DNA from: Paeniglutamicibacter sulfureus
GTDB lineage: Bacteria; Actinomycetota; Actinomycetes; Actinomycetales; Micrococcaceae
NCBI RefSeq assembly: GCF_030512175.1
Contig: NZ_JAULBL010000002.1
Span: 1,424,149 to 1,488,148 of the forward strand
Direction of reading: 5' to 3'
DNA: 64,000 nt
Shown: positions 52,314-60,383 of the stretch, piece after piece
Position numbering within the stretch: position 1 is the first letter of the stretch
Layout: each line of letters opens with the position of its first letter
Notes under the pieces: model-generated
Told to the model about the DNA's origin: nothing
Seen by the model: only the letters and a program-made list of their open reading frames with translations
The model's database searches: none
Position numbers and translations under genes: made by a program

Positions 52314-53566
52314 CCGCGGACGCACCCGGAACAACCGGCGGGCCGGCCGTCGGCGGTGAACGCCGCGGACGCAGGCGCTGGGAAGCCGGCTCCCCGGCCC
52401 CTGCCCAGGGCGCTGCCGCGCCCGACCGGGTGCTGGAGGAGGTCAGGCTGCGGGCCATGGGACAGGGAGGCGGCCTGAGCGAAGTGGACCTGGCATCGGC
52501 GGTGCGGGCATCGGGACGCGTCATGGGCGCGGCCAGCAGCACCGAGATGCTGCGCAGCCTGAGCGACGACATCCACGGGCTGGGCATCCTTGAACGCCTG
52601 GCCCAGGTCCCCGGGACCACCGACATCCTCATCGACGCCAACGGCAGGGTCTGGGTGGACGGCAGCGCCGGGCTGCACGCCTCCGACCTTGGCTTCACCG
52701 AGCCCGGGCAGATCCGCGCCCTGGCCGTGCGCCTTGCAGCGGCAGGGGGACGGCGGCTGGATGACGCCCAGCCCTTCGTCGACGTCTCCTTGGGCAACTA
52801 CCGCATCCACGCGGTGCTGCCCCCGATCTCCACCGGCGGGCCGCTGCTGTCCATCCGCATCAAGGGCAACCGGAACCAGCGGCTGGAGACGCTGGTTGCG
52901 GACCCCGGTTGGCTCGCGGCGCTGGGGGCCATCGTGGCGGCGAAACTGAATTTCCTGGTCTCCGGTGGCACGGGGGCGGGCAAGACCACGCTGCTGGCTG
53001 CCATGCTGGCCCGGGTGCCCGGCGACGAACGGATCCTCGTGGTCGAGGACTCCCAGGAACTCGCCCCGGCGCACCCGCACCTGGTGGGCCTGCAAAGCCG
53101 CGGCGGGAACGTCGAGGGGGCAGGGGAAATCGGGATGGACACCCTGGTGCGCCAGGCACTGCGCATGCGCCCCGACCGTTTGGTGGTCGGCGAATGCCGG
53201 GGAGCGGAGGTGCGCGAGTTCCTCGGCGCCATGAACACCGGCCACGAGGGGGCCGCAGGCACCGTACACGCAAACAGCGTTACCGCCGTGCCGGCACGGC
53301 TTGCCGCCATGGGGGCACTGGCGAACATGGACGCGGCCGCCACCGCGCTGCAGGCAGCCAGTGCCCTGGACGTGCTCATCCACGTCTGGCGGGACCCTGC
53401 CACCGGCACCCGCGGACCCGTGCAGCTGGGCAGGGTGGTGCTCACCGACGCCGGGAACCTGGCGGTGCGCATGATCCGGGAAACCGGGCCGGGGAACTGC
53501 GACGCCGAAGCCATTGACTGGTTCAGGACCCGACTGCAGGCAGCGGGGGAGTCCAGCCCATGGTGA
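52310..53566 (+). CDS. TadA/CpaF-type secretion ATPase
   Basis: A 418-residue traffic ATPase that powers assembly of Flp/Tad pili. Walker A is SGGTGAGKTTLLAAML (219-226 core), the Asp box lies in VVEDSQELAPAHPH, Walker B is RLVVGECRGAE (about 290-300) and the His box is GHEGAAGTVHANS (311-323). The first 40 residues are low-complexity. It forms cytosolic hexamers at the membrane and contacts the TadB/TadC-like proteins encoded next. The ATG overlaps the previous stop. The family is the TadA of the actinobacterial helicase/secretion neighborhood. Confidence 0.94.
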   Translation: MTADAPGTTGGPAVGGERRGRRRWEAGSPAPAQGAAAPDRVLEEVRLRAMGQGGGLSEVDLASAVRASGRVMGAASSTEMLRSLSDDIHGLGILERLAQVPGTTDILIDANGRVWVDGSAGLHASDLGFTEPGQIRALAVRLAAAGGRRLDDAQPFVDVSLGNYRIHAVLPPISTGGPLLSIRIKGNRNQRLETLVADPGWLAALGAIVAAKLNFLVSGGTGAGKTTLLAAMLARVPGDERILVVEDSQELAPAHPHLVGLQSRGGNVEGAGEIGMDTLVRQALRMRPDRLVVGECRGAEVREFLGAMNTGHEGAAGTVHANSVTAVPARLAAMGALANMDAAATALQAASALDVLIHVWRDPATGTRGPVQLGRVVLTDAGNLAVRMIRETGPGNCDAEAIDWFRTRLQAAGESSPW

Positions 53567-54273
53567 CCCTCGCCTGTGCCGTGCTCCTGCTGGGGGCCGC
53601 AACCTGGCTATGGCCGGCCCCCGGACATCGCCGCAGCGGGCCGATTGGCGCTATCGCCCGCCCTGAAAGAAAGCGTCGGCGGCGGGCCAACCTCGCCACC
53701 GACGCCGAGGACTATGCCAAGCTGGTCCGCCAGCTCGCTGCCATGCTGCGCGCCGGCACCAGCCCCGCCTCCGCCTTCGGGCTGCTGCAAACCATCTGGG
53801 TCGTGGACTCCACCCGGACCGCCACCGACATCCACGCCGGCTGCACCCGGGCCCTGGCCCAATGGCACACCGGCGGGACCCTTCAAGACGGACTGGCGGC
53901 CCACGCGGCGGCATACCCCGGCCACGGACGGCTCTGGACACGTCTGGCCTGGTGCTTTGCCATCAGCGAGGAATCGGGGGCGGCGCTCGCCGACCTCCTT
54001 GACACCCTGGCCGAGGAAGCGGAGACCGCCGCTGACATGCATCGCGCCCTCGAGGCGGCTCTCGCCGGACCACGGGCCACTAGCCGGCTGCTGACCTACC
54101 TGCCCGGGATCGGGCTGGGGCTGGGACAACTGCTCGGCATCAACCCGCTGGCGGTTCTCACGACGCATTCGGTGGGCCGGGTGGCGCTGGTCTGTGGTGC
54201 GGCATTGTGGCTGGGCAACCGAATCTGGTGCGCACGGATGCTGCGCTCCATCACCAACAAGGTGCCCTCGTGA
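53560..54273 (+). CDS. TadB-like type II/IV secretion membrane protein
   Basis: A 237-residue protein. One helix sits at the start (TLACAVLLLGAATWLW), then a basic segment, the T2SSF-type helical core with YAKLVRQLAAMLRAGTSPAS and LAWCFAISEESGAALADLLD, and two C-terminal helices. It forms the platform in the membrane with TadC below. It starts seven bases before the TadA stop (ATG 53560, or GTG 53563 with a GTGA overlap) and ends overlapping the TadC-like gene. Confidence 0.85.
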   Translation: MVTLACAVLLLGAATWLWPAPGHRRSGPIGAIARPERKRRRRANLATDAEDYAKLVRQLAAMLRAGTSPASAFGLLQTIWVVDSTRTATDIHAGCTRALAQWHTGGTLQDGLAAHAAAYPGHGRLWTRLAWCFAISEESGAALADLLDTLAEEAETAADMHRALEAALAGPRATSRLLTYLPGIGLGLGQLLGINPLAVLTTHSVGRVALVCGAALWLGNRIWCARMLRSITNKVPS

Positions 54274-54815
54274 TCGGGTCCCTGGCCGCGGTGCTCCTGG
54301 CCGGGGCGGCGGTGTGGATGGCGATTTCAGCACCCGGCGGTTTCCGTGTCGCGGGCGGCGGCGGCAAGGCCGCCACCGTCCGCGGCCGGCCGACGCCCCC
54401 GTCCGAACCTGTGCCGCTGGTGCTGGAAATGTGTGCCACGCTGCTGGAATCGGGGCTGCCGGTCCGGGCCGTGCTGCGGATCATCGGCGCCAACGTCCCG
54501 GGGTACGGGTCCCTGTTGCGGGTCTCGCGCGCGATGGACCTGAACGTCGGATGGGACAGGGCTTGGAGCCAGGGCACCGGACCGGCCGGGGAACTCGAGC
54601 AGACGCTGCGCTTCACCCAGCTTTCCGGCGCGCCGGCGGCCGCCCTGCTGCGTTCGTCCGCAGCCGCCGCGCGCAAGCGTGCCGTCAGGGAAGCCGAGGC
54701 ACGGGGAGCGGAATTCGGCATCAAGCTGGTGATCCCGCTGGGGGTGTGCGCACTGCCGGCCTTCATTGCCCTGGGCGTGGTGCCCGTCGTGATTTCCCTG
54801 ATGCCGCACTTCTAA
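54270..54815 (+). CDS. TadC-like type II/IV secretion membrane protein
   Basis: A 181-residue partner of the TadB-like protein. An N-terminal helix (VIGSLAAVLLAGAAVWMAI) precedes a T2SSF core with VLEMCATLLESGLPVRAVLR and FTQLSGAPAAALLRSSAAAA, and a C-terminal helix pair FGIKLVIPLGVCALPAFIAL and VVISLMPHF. The GTG start overlaps the TadB stop (GTGA). A strong hairpin 20 nt downstream separates it from the pilin gene, which would allow the pilin to be made at a different level. Confidence 0.85.
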   Translation: MIGSLAAVLLAGAAVWMAISAPGGFRVAGGGGKAATVRGRPTPPSEPVPLVLEMCATLLESGLPVRAVLRIIGANVPGYGSLLRVSRAMDLNVGWDRAWSQGTGPAGELEQTLRFTQLSGAPAAALLRSSAAAARKRAVREAEARGAEFGIKLVIPLGVCALPAFIALGVVPVVISLMPHF

Positions 54816-54831
54816 CGTCAGGTGCTTCCCC

Positions 54832-54858
54832 GCACCCGGTCCGGACCTGTCCGGGTGC
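54832..54858 (+). terminator. Hairpin between tadC-like and pilin genes
   Basis: GCACCCGG (54832-54839) pairs with CCGGGTGC (54851-54858), with GGAC/GTCC able to pair inside. It lies 17 nt after the TadC stop, in a 212-nt gap with no gene. It could be a partial terminator or an mRNA end protecting the pilin message. Confidence 0.55.
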
Positions 54859-55027
54859 CGAGACCCGGCCGCGGTTATCCCCAGCAAGTGCCCGGCCCGT
54901 CCCCGTGCCGCCAGCCAAGGCACAGACTCTAATCGGGAGCCGCCCATCGCCCGCCATCAGGGCCACCGGCCAGCCCCATCCCCTTCCAGGAGCAACCGAT
55001 CAACAAGCACAAGCAAAGGACAAGACC

Positions 55028-55246
55028 ATGGACAACAACAACAACGCCCCGGGCCACATCGACCTGCACGATCGCACCGAGCCGTCCGCCGGCCTGCTGA
55101 ACGACGAGGAAGGCAGCACCACCGCTGAATTCGCCATCGTCACGCTGGCCGCGGTGGCCTTCGCCGGCCTGCTGGTGAGCATTCTCTCCAGCGGCGACGT
55201 ACGCGGACTGCTGATGGGCCTGATTCGCCAGGCCCTGTCCTTCTAG
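55028..55246 (+). CDS. Flp-type pilin (DUF4244 family)
   Basis: A 72-residue prepilin. A 29-residue polar leader ends DEEG; the mature part begins STTAEFAIVTLAAVAFAGLL, with Glu at +5, the hallmark of the Flp/type IV prepilin cleavage site, then a single hydrophobic helix. It would be cut by a prepilin peptidase (not in this window) and polymerised by the TadA-TadBC machine. AAAGGA precedes the ATG. Its leader has four Asn in a row and is longer than most Flp leaders. Confidence 0.9.
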   Translation: MDNNNNAPGHIDLHDRTEPSAGLLNDEEGSTTAEFAIVTLAAVAFAGLLVSILSSGDVRGLLMGLIRQALSF

Positions 55247-55265
55247 GGAAAAAGGAGCAGGCGCC

Positions 55266-55610
55266 ATGGCCAGGCAATCAGAGACCGGCAGCAGCACAGC
55301 CGAAGTGGCAGTTCTGCTGCCCGCCGTGGCCATCTTGCTGGCCGTGGTCGCGGGGGCAGGAGCCGTGGGAGGCGAGCAGGTGCGCATCCAGCAGGCCGCC
55401 AGTGCCGCGGCCAGGGAACTGGCTCGCGGCTCCGACTCCGGGACGGCCACGGGCACCGCGCACCGCATTGCCGGTGGCCAGATTAGCGTGAGCTGTGGCC
55501 AATCCGGCGGATACGGCCATGTCGTGGTTCGGTCCGGGGTTCACTTGCCACTGCTTGGCGAGGTCGAACTCCGGGCCGAGGCCAGCGCGCGCACGGAGCA
55601 GCAGTCATGA
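55266..55610 (+). CDS. TadE-like pseudopilin
   Basis: A 114-residue protein. The N-terminus SETGSSTAEVAVLLPAVAIL gives a prepilin-type site: Gly8, then Glu at +5 and a hydrophobic helix. The outer domain has a single Cys in ISVSCGQSGG. It would be a minor pilin or pseudopilin of the Tad system. GGAGCAGG precedes the ATG. The stop overlaps the next gene's ATG by four bases. Confidence 0.85.
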   Translation: MARQSETGSSTAEVAVLLPAVAILLAVVAGAGAVGGEQVRIQQAASAAARELARGSDSGTATGTAHRIAGGQISVSCGQSGGYGHVVVRSGVHLPLLGEVELRAEASARTEQQS

Positions 55611-56002
55611 GCCAGGCGACGAACCAAGCGCAACGCGGCAGCGGAACCGTTCTCATGCTGTCCGTGGTGTGCCTGGCCGCGCTCGGGCTGGTGGTGGTGC
55701 TGATGTTCACCGCGGTGGCCCAAGCCGGGGCCAAGGCGGGCACAGCGGCCGATCTGGCGGCCCTGGCCGCAGCGGACGCCGCCCGCCGCCTGCTTCCGGG
55801 TGATCCGTGCGGGGTCGCCGCCAGCACAGCCGCTGCCAATGCGGCCACCCTGACCAGCTGCAACCGTCAGGGAAAGGGTGGGGAAGTGGTGACGGTGGAA
55901 GTCCACGTGTCGGTCTCGCCGGTTGGCTGGCTGCCGCCGGTGACCCGCGCCACCTCGGTGGCACGGGCGGGACCGCCGCCGCAACCCTGGCGCGGTCCCT
56001 GA
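55607..56002 (+). CDS. TadE-like protein of the Rv3654c family
   Basis: A 131-residue protein with one N-terminal helix (GTVLMLSVVCLAALGLVVVL) and an outer domain with two Cys in GDPCGVAAS and LTSCNRQG, likely a disulfide. It has no Glu at +5, as is usual for the Rv3654c branch (helicase/secretion neighborhood TadE-like). Ala-rich DLAALAAADAARR is the family mark. It overlaps the TadE gene and ends the rightward Tad operon; the convergent helicase follows. Confidence 0.82.
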   Translation: MSQATNQAQRGSGTVLMLSVVCLAALGLVVVLMFTAVAQAGAKAGTAADLAALAAADAARRLLPGDPCGVAASTAAANAATLTSCNRQGKGGEVVTVEVHVSVSPVGWLPPVTRATSVARAGPPPQPWRGP

Positions 56003-56037
56003 CCGCGCGTCGGAGAAACCCCGCGGGCGGTACGGGC

Positions 56038-58383
56038 CTATCCTTTCGGGACTGGCCCGGCCGCCCCTTGGGCTTCCTGCAGGAGGGCCGTGAGCAGGCG
56101 CACGGCACCTGCCTTGTCCAGCGGGTTGTTCTTGTTGCCGCACTTGGGGGACTGCACGCACGAGGGGCATCCGGTGGCGCATTCGCAGGCGGCGATCGCG
56201 TCGCGGGTGGCGCGGATCCAGGTCCGCGCCTTGTCGAATCCGCGCTCGGCGAATCCGGCGCCGCCGGGGTGCCCGTCGTACACGAAAATCGTTGGCATGC
56301 CGGTGTCCATGTGCAACGCCGTTGACACGCCGCCGATGTCCCACCTGTCGCTCGATGCCACCAGTGGGAGCAACCCGATGGCGGCATGTTCGGCCGCATG
56401 CAGGGAGCCGGGGAATTCCTCCGGGCTGATCCCGGCCGCCAACAACCTTTTCTCCGGGATGGTGAACCACACCGACTTGGTGTGCAGGTCCTGCGCCTCC
56501 AATTCAAGTGGTTCCTCGGAGAGGATTTCGTTGCTCATGACCGACTTGCGTTGGAAGGAAACCACCTGGGTAGTCACCACCACGTCGCCGAAGCTCGCGG
56601 TGATGGGGCCCCACGCCTCGGAACGGTCGATCTCGATGACCTCGACCGTGGTGATGTCCCGGGCCTGGGTGTAGAAGTCCGGGTTGGCGCGGGTGACCAT
56701 GACGCAATGGTCGGTTTCGTTGAGCTCGTCAACCACATAGGTGGCTCCCTGGTGCACGTAGATGGCACCGTTGTGCGCCTGGTAGTGGGTCTGCGGCGAG
56801 TCCATGGTTCCCAGCAGGGCACCGGTGTCCGACTCGATGATGCTCACCGGCCCGCCGCCATCGGCGCGCAGATTCACCATGGAAGCTGCATGTTCGGGGT
56901 GCGTCCAGAACCAGCCGGCCGGGCGACGGCGCAGGAAGCCGCGCTGCACCAGGGATTCGAGCAGGCCCTGCGCGGAGGGCCCGAAGGCGGCAAGGTCCTC
57001 GACCCGCAGCGGGAGTTCCTCTGCTGCGGCGCACAGATGTCCGGATAGGACATAGGGATTCTCCGGGTCGAAGACCGTGGCTTCCACGCCGGCCTCAAAA
57101 ATGGCTTCGGGGTGGTTGACCAAATATGTGTCCAGCGGGTCGTCGCTGGCAACCAAGACAGCAAGCGAATCCTGCCCGGCGCGTCCGGCCCGGCCGATCT
57201 GTTGGAAGAACGAGGCCCTGGTCCCCGGCCAGCCGGCCACCAGCACTGCGTCGAGTCCCGCAACGTCGATGCCCAGTTCGAGGGCGGATGTCGAGGCAAC
57301 GCCGAGCAAGGTCCCGTTGCGGAGCGCGTTTTCGAGCTCCCTGCGCTCGGCGGGCAGGTACCCGGATCGGTAGGCGGCCACCCGGTCGGGAAGGGAAGGA
57401 TGGACCTGGTCCACCATGGAGCGGGTAATGGTGGCAATGGTTTCCGCGCCGCGTCGGGACTTGATGAACGCCAGTGTCCGCACCTGGGAACAGACAAGGT
57501 TGGCCAGCAAGTTTGATGTTTCGGCAATTACCGTGCGGCGGGTTGGTGCTCCGTTTTCCCCATGTAGCTCGGTCAGGGGCGGCTCCCACAGGGCAATGGT
57601 GACCGAGCCCTTGGGGGAGAAATCGTTGGTGACCTCCCTGGCTGGGGCGCCGATGAGCCGGGAGAAGGACTCCGCCGGGTCCGCGCTGGTTGCGGAGGCA
57701 CCGATGAACACGGGGTCGGCCCCGTAGTGCGCGCAGATCCTGCGCAGTCGGCGCAGCAAGTTTGCGATGTTGGAACCGAAGACACCCCGGTAGGAATGTG
57801 CCTCGTCGATGACGACGAATTTGAGCCGGCGCAACACCCGTGCCCACCAGGTGTGGTTGGGAAGGATTCCGAAGTGCAGCATGTCGGGGTTGGAGAGAAT
57901 GAAGTTCGAGTGGTCACGGATCCAGCGACGGGCCGATATTTCGGTGTCTCCGTCATAGCCGGCGGCCCGCACCGTGGGCAGCCGGTAGCCCTCGATGGCC
58001 GTGAGCTGATCGGCGGCCAAGGCCTTCGTGGGTGCCAGATAGAGCACGGTGGCATCGTTCGGCACCAAGCTGGCCTGGTTTTCCAAGGACGAGGTGTGGA
58101 TCGCATTGAGGGCGGGAAGCTGGTAGGCCAACGATTTGCCCGAGGCGGTGCCCGTCGCAACGATAGTGTGATGGCCTTCTTGGGCGAGGGTCGCGGCCTG
58201 TACCTGGTGCAGCCATGGGGATGACACGCCGGTGCGTTCAAAGGCGGTCCTGACGTCCGGGTGTACCCACTCCGGCCATGGGCCGGGCAAAGCCTCCCTG
58301 GCCTCGATGATTCGGGAATGGAGCAGTGCCTGGGGTGTTGGCCCGTGGCCGAGCTGGGCGATCTGTTCCGAGTAAGCATTCAC
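56038..58383 (-). CDS. DEAD/DEAH helicase of the MrfA/YprA type (Rv3649 family)
   Basis: A 781-residue SF2 DNA helicase. Walker A is VATGTASGKSLAYQLPA, the DEAH box VIDEAHSYRGVFGSN, motif III SATSADP, and motif VI QQIGRAGRAGQDSL. The C-terminus is an MrfA-type domain ending in a four-Cys site, CECATGCPSCVQSPKCG, likely binding zinc. MrfA acts in excision repair of mitomycin lesions in Bacillus; the role in actinobacteria is open. GTG 58383 is chosen (NAYSEQIAQLGHG). It faces the Tad operon, an arrangement conserved across actinobacteria without an explained link. Confidence 0.93.
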   Translation of the reverse strand: MNAYSEQIAQLGHGPTPQALLHSRIIEAREALPGPWPEWVHPDVRTAFERTGVSSPWLHQVQAATLAQEGHHTIVATGTASGKSLAYQLPALNAIHTSSLENQASLVPNDATVLYLAPTKALAADQLTAIEGYRLPTVRAAGYDGDTEISARRWIRDHSNFILSNPDMLHFGILPNHTWWARVLRRLKFVVIDEAHSYRGVFGSNIANLLRRLRRICAHYGADPVFIGASATSADPAESFSRLIGAPAREVTNDFSPKGSVTIALWEPPLTELHGENGAPTRRTVIAETSNLLANLVCSQVRTLAFIKSRRGAETIATITRSMVDQVHPSLPDRVAAYRSGYLPAERRELENALRNGTLLGVASTSALELGIDVAGLDAVLVAGWPGTRASFFQQIGRAGRAGQDSLAVLVASDDPLDTYLVNHPEAIFEAGVEATVFDPENPYVLSGHLCAAAEELPLRVEDLAAFGPSAQGLLESLVQRGFLRRRPAGWFWTHPEHAASMVNLRADGGGPVSIIESDTGALLGTMDSPQTHYQAHNGAIYVHQGATYVVDELNETDHCVMVTRANPDFYTQARDITTVEVIEIDRSEAWGPITASFGDVVVTTQVVSFQRKSVMSNEILSEEPLELEAQDLHTKSVWFTIPEKRLLAAGISPEEFPGSLHAAEHAAIGLLPLVASSDRWDIGGVSTALHMDTGMPTIFVYDGHPGGAGFAERGFDKARTWIRATRDAIAACECATGCPSCVQSPKCGNKNNPLDKAGAVRLLTALLQEAQGAAGPVPKG

Positions 58384-58431
58384 TGATTCATTGTGGCATC
58401 GCTGGGAAGCTCCGGCAGCCAGGCCACAAAA

Positions 58432-58467
58432 AAGTGGCGGGCCTCGCATCAGCGAGACCCACCACTT
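58432..58467 (-). terminator. Terminator after the GNAT gene, before the helicase
   Basis: AAGTGG pairs with CCACTT, with GGG/CCC and TCGC/GCGA inside. Read on the minus strand it is followed by TTTTTT, a classical rho-independent terminator. Confidence 0.75.
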
Positions 58468-58484
58468 CCAGGCACCCGAGCAGG

Positions 58485-59153
58485 TTAGGCTTCCTGGGTT
58501 CCTTCAAAGAGTACGACGTTGCCCAGATCGGTCCAGCCGAGGGACTTGTAGAGCTGCTGCCCGTCGATGCTGGCGATCAGCAGACCCTCCTCGACATCGT
58601 GCTCCAGCGCCAGGGAGACCAATGCGCGCATCGTCAGGCTGCCCAGGCCGCGACGGCGGAAATCCGGCGCCGTGATGATGCGGTCAAAGATCGCGTAGCC
58701 GTTCACGGCCGACACGTGGCCACTGGCGGCCACCACCTCGGGGTCTTCGTCAGGGTGGATGGAGACGTAGGCGTGGGCCTGGTCGCGTTCGATCTGGAAC
58801 GAGAAGCCGTCGTAGGGACGGGGCTCCTCGACATCGTGGCCGCCCATTTCCGTGACCATCAGGACCTCATCGGCATTGAGTACCTTGAGTCCGGCCGCCC
58901 GGGCAGCGTCAACCAGTGTGGTGGTCTCGTTGGCGAACGCAGTCAGCCGACGCTTGGGGTGCTTGTGCAGCGTCTCGGCAACAGCCACCAATTCCTCATT
59001 GGATGGCTCGAAAATGACGTACTCCCAGTCGCCCGAGGTGTCGTGGCGCAGGGCGGCATGGACGCGGCCCTCGTGCCTGCTCTCGTAGCCTCGTGCACCA
59101 GCCCAGCCCGTAACCCATGTGCCGATTAATTCATCGCTTGCAGAAGATCCCAT
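58485..59153 (-). CDS. GNAT family acetyltransferase
   Basis: A 222-residue protein. The C-terminal 110 residues are the GNAT fold with the acetyl-CoA loop APDFRRRGLGSLTMRALVSL and LLIASIDGQQLYKSLGW. The N-terminal 110 residues (YVIFEPSNEELVAVAETL and similar) form a separate domain seen in related actinobacterial GNAT proteins. The substrate is unknown. TAGGGT lies six bases before the ATG, suggesting leaderless translation. A T-run terminator follows. Confidence 0.87.
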   Translation of the reverse strand: MGSSASDELIGTWVTGWAGARGYESRHEGRVHAALRHDTSGDWEYVIFEPSNEELVAVAETLHKHPKRRLTAFANETTTLVDAARAAGLKVLNADEVLMVTEMGGHDVEEPRPYDGFSFQIERDQAHAYVSIHPDEDPEVVAASGHVSAVNGYAIFDRIITAPDFRRRGLGSLTMRALVSLALEHDVEEGLLIASIDGQQLYKSLGWTDLGNVVLFEGTQEA

Positions 59154-59159
59154 ATTCAG

Positions 59160-59165
59160 ACCCTA
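59160..59165 (-). promoter_or_regulatory. -10 box for leaderless GNAT mRNA
   Basis: TAGGGT on the minus strand lies six bases before the ATG at 59153. Confidence 0.45.
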
Positions 59166-59277
59166 CCCCGTGAACTGCCTACATGCCGTGCATTTAGGCG
59201 AACTGTTGCAACCTTGAAACACAGCGTTCACCCGGTGATGGTTGCCACTTCACGTGCGCCACGTGGATTCTAGGCCA

Positions 59278-59283
59278 TACCCT
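59278..59283 (+). promoter_or_regulatory. -10 box for leaderless trhO mRNA
   Basis: TACCCT lies seven bases before the GTG at 59291, with no ribosome site. Confidence 0.45.
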
Positions 59284-59290
59284 TAATAGC

Positions 59291-60205
59291 GTGTCGCAGA
59301 ACCGAATTGTCTTGTATTACGCCTTTACCCCGCTAGCCGACCCCGAGGCCGTGCGCCTTTGGCAGCGAGCCCTGCTTGAGAGGTGGGGCCTGCGAGGCCG
59401 CATCATCATTTCCAGCCACGGCATCAATGGAACTGTCGGCGGTGAGATCAAGAACGTCAAGGCCTACGTCAAGGCCACCCGGGAGTATCCGGCCTTCAAG
59501 AAAATGGACATCAAGTGGTCGGAAGGCTCGGCTGAGGACTTCCCCCGGATTTCCGTAAAGGTCCGCGACGAAGTGGTTTCCTTTGGTGCCCCGGGTGAAT
59601 TGGAAGTCGACGAAAACGGTGTGGTGGGCGGCGGAATCCACCTGAAGCCCGAGGCCCTGCACGAACTTGTTGAAACCAAGAAGGCCGCGGGCCAGGACGT
59701 GCTCTTCTTTGACGGACGCAACGCCTTCGAAGCACAGATCGGCAAGTTCAAGAACGCCATTGTGCCCGACGTCGATACGACCCATGACTTCATTGCCGAG
59801 ATCGAATCGGGCAAGTACGACGACATGAAGGACCAGCCGATCGTCACCTATTGCACCGGCGGCATCCGCTGCGAGGTGTTGTCCTCGCTCATGGTCAAGC
59901 GCGGCTTCACGGAGGTCTACCAGATGCAGGGCGGCATCGTGCGCTACGGGGAGACCTACGGCGACAAGGGCCTATGGGAAGGATCACTGTACGTGTTCGA
60001 CAAGCGCATGCACATGGAGTTCAGTGAGGACGCAGTGACCATTGGGCAGTGCGTGGGCTGTTCGGCCCCCACGAACAAATTCGAGAACTGCTCCAACTTG
60101 TCCTGCCGCAACCTACGGCTGTTCTGCGCCGACTGCGCTGCCGATGAGAAGCTGCGCCAGTGTCCGGAATGTGTCGCGGAAGCCAAGGACCGCATCGAGG
60201 TGTAG
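59291..60205 (+). CDS. trhO: tRNA uridine(34) hydroxylase TrhO (rhodanese-like)
   Basis: A 304-residue enzyme that hydroxylates U34 of tRNA to ho5U using O2. The N-terminal acylphosphatase-like domain has [19 protein letters not shown]. The rhodanese domain has the catalytic Cys188 in [12 protein letters not shown]-terminal Cys-rich tail ([22 protein letters not shown]) probably binds zinc and is a normal part of the family. The GTG start is fixed by homology and by TACCCT seven bases upstream. It diverges from the GNAT gene across 137 bp. Confidence 0.95.
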   Translation: MSQNRIVLYYAFTPLADPEAVRLWQRALLERWGLRGRIIISSHGINGTVGGEIKNVKAYVKATREYPAFKKMDIKWSEGSAEDFPRISVKVRDEVVSFGAPGELEVDENGVVGGGIHLKPEALHELVETKKAAGQDVLFFDGRNAFEAQIGKFKNAIVPDVDTTHDFIAEIESGKYDDMKDQPIVTYCTGGIRCEVLSSLMVKRGFTEVYQMQGGIVRYGETYGDKGLWEGSLYVFDKRMHMEFSEDAVTIGQCVGCSAPTNKFENCSNLSCRNLRLFCADCAADEKLRQCPECVAEAKDRIEV

Positions 60206-60383
60206 TAAACGGTTTGCGAATTCCGGGATCACGCGGTGACAGGTCCCGAACTCCTCGGCTCCTCATGGGGCGGCTCGCTTCCAGCCAGTGCTGGGCGAGT
60301 CGTCCTTTTTCATGCCCGAATCCCGGCTCTCGGTCCTGCTGAAAACGGCTCCGTCGATGGGCCACAATTCAGGGAACCGAATC

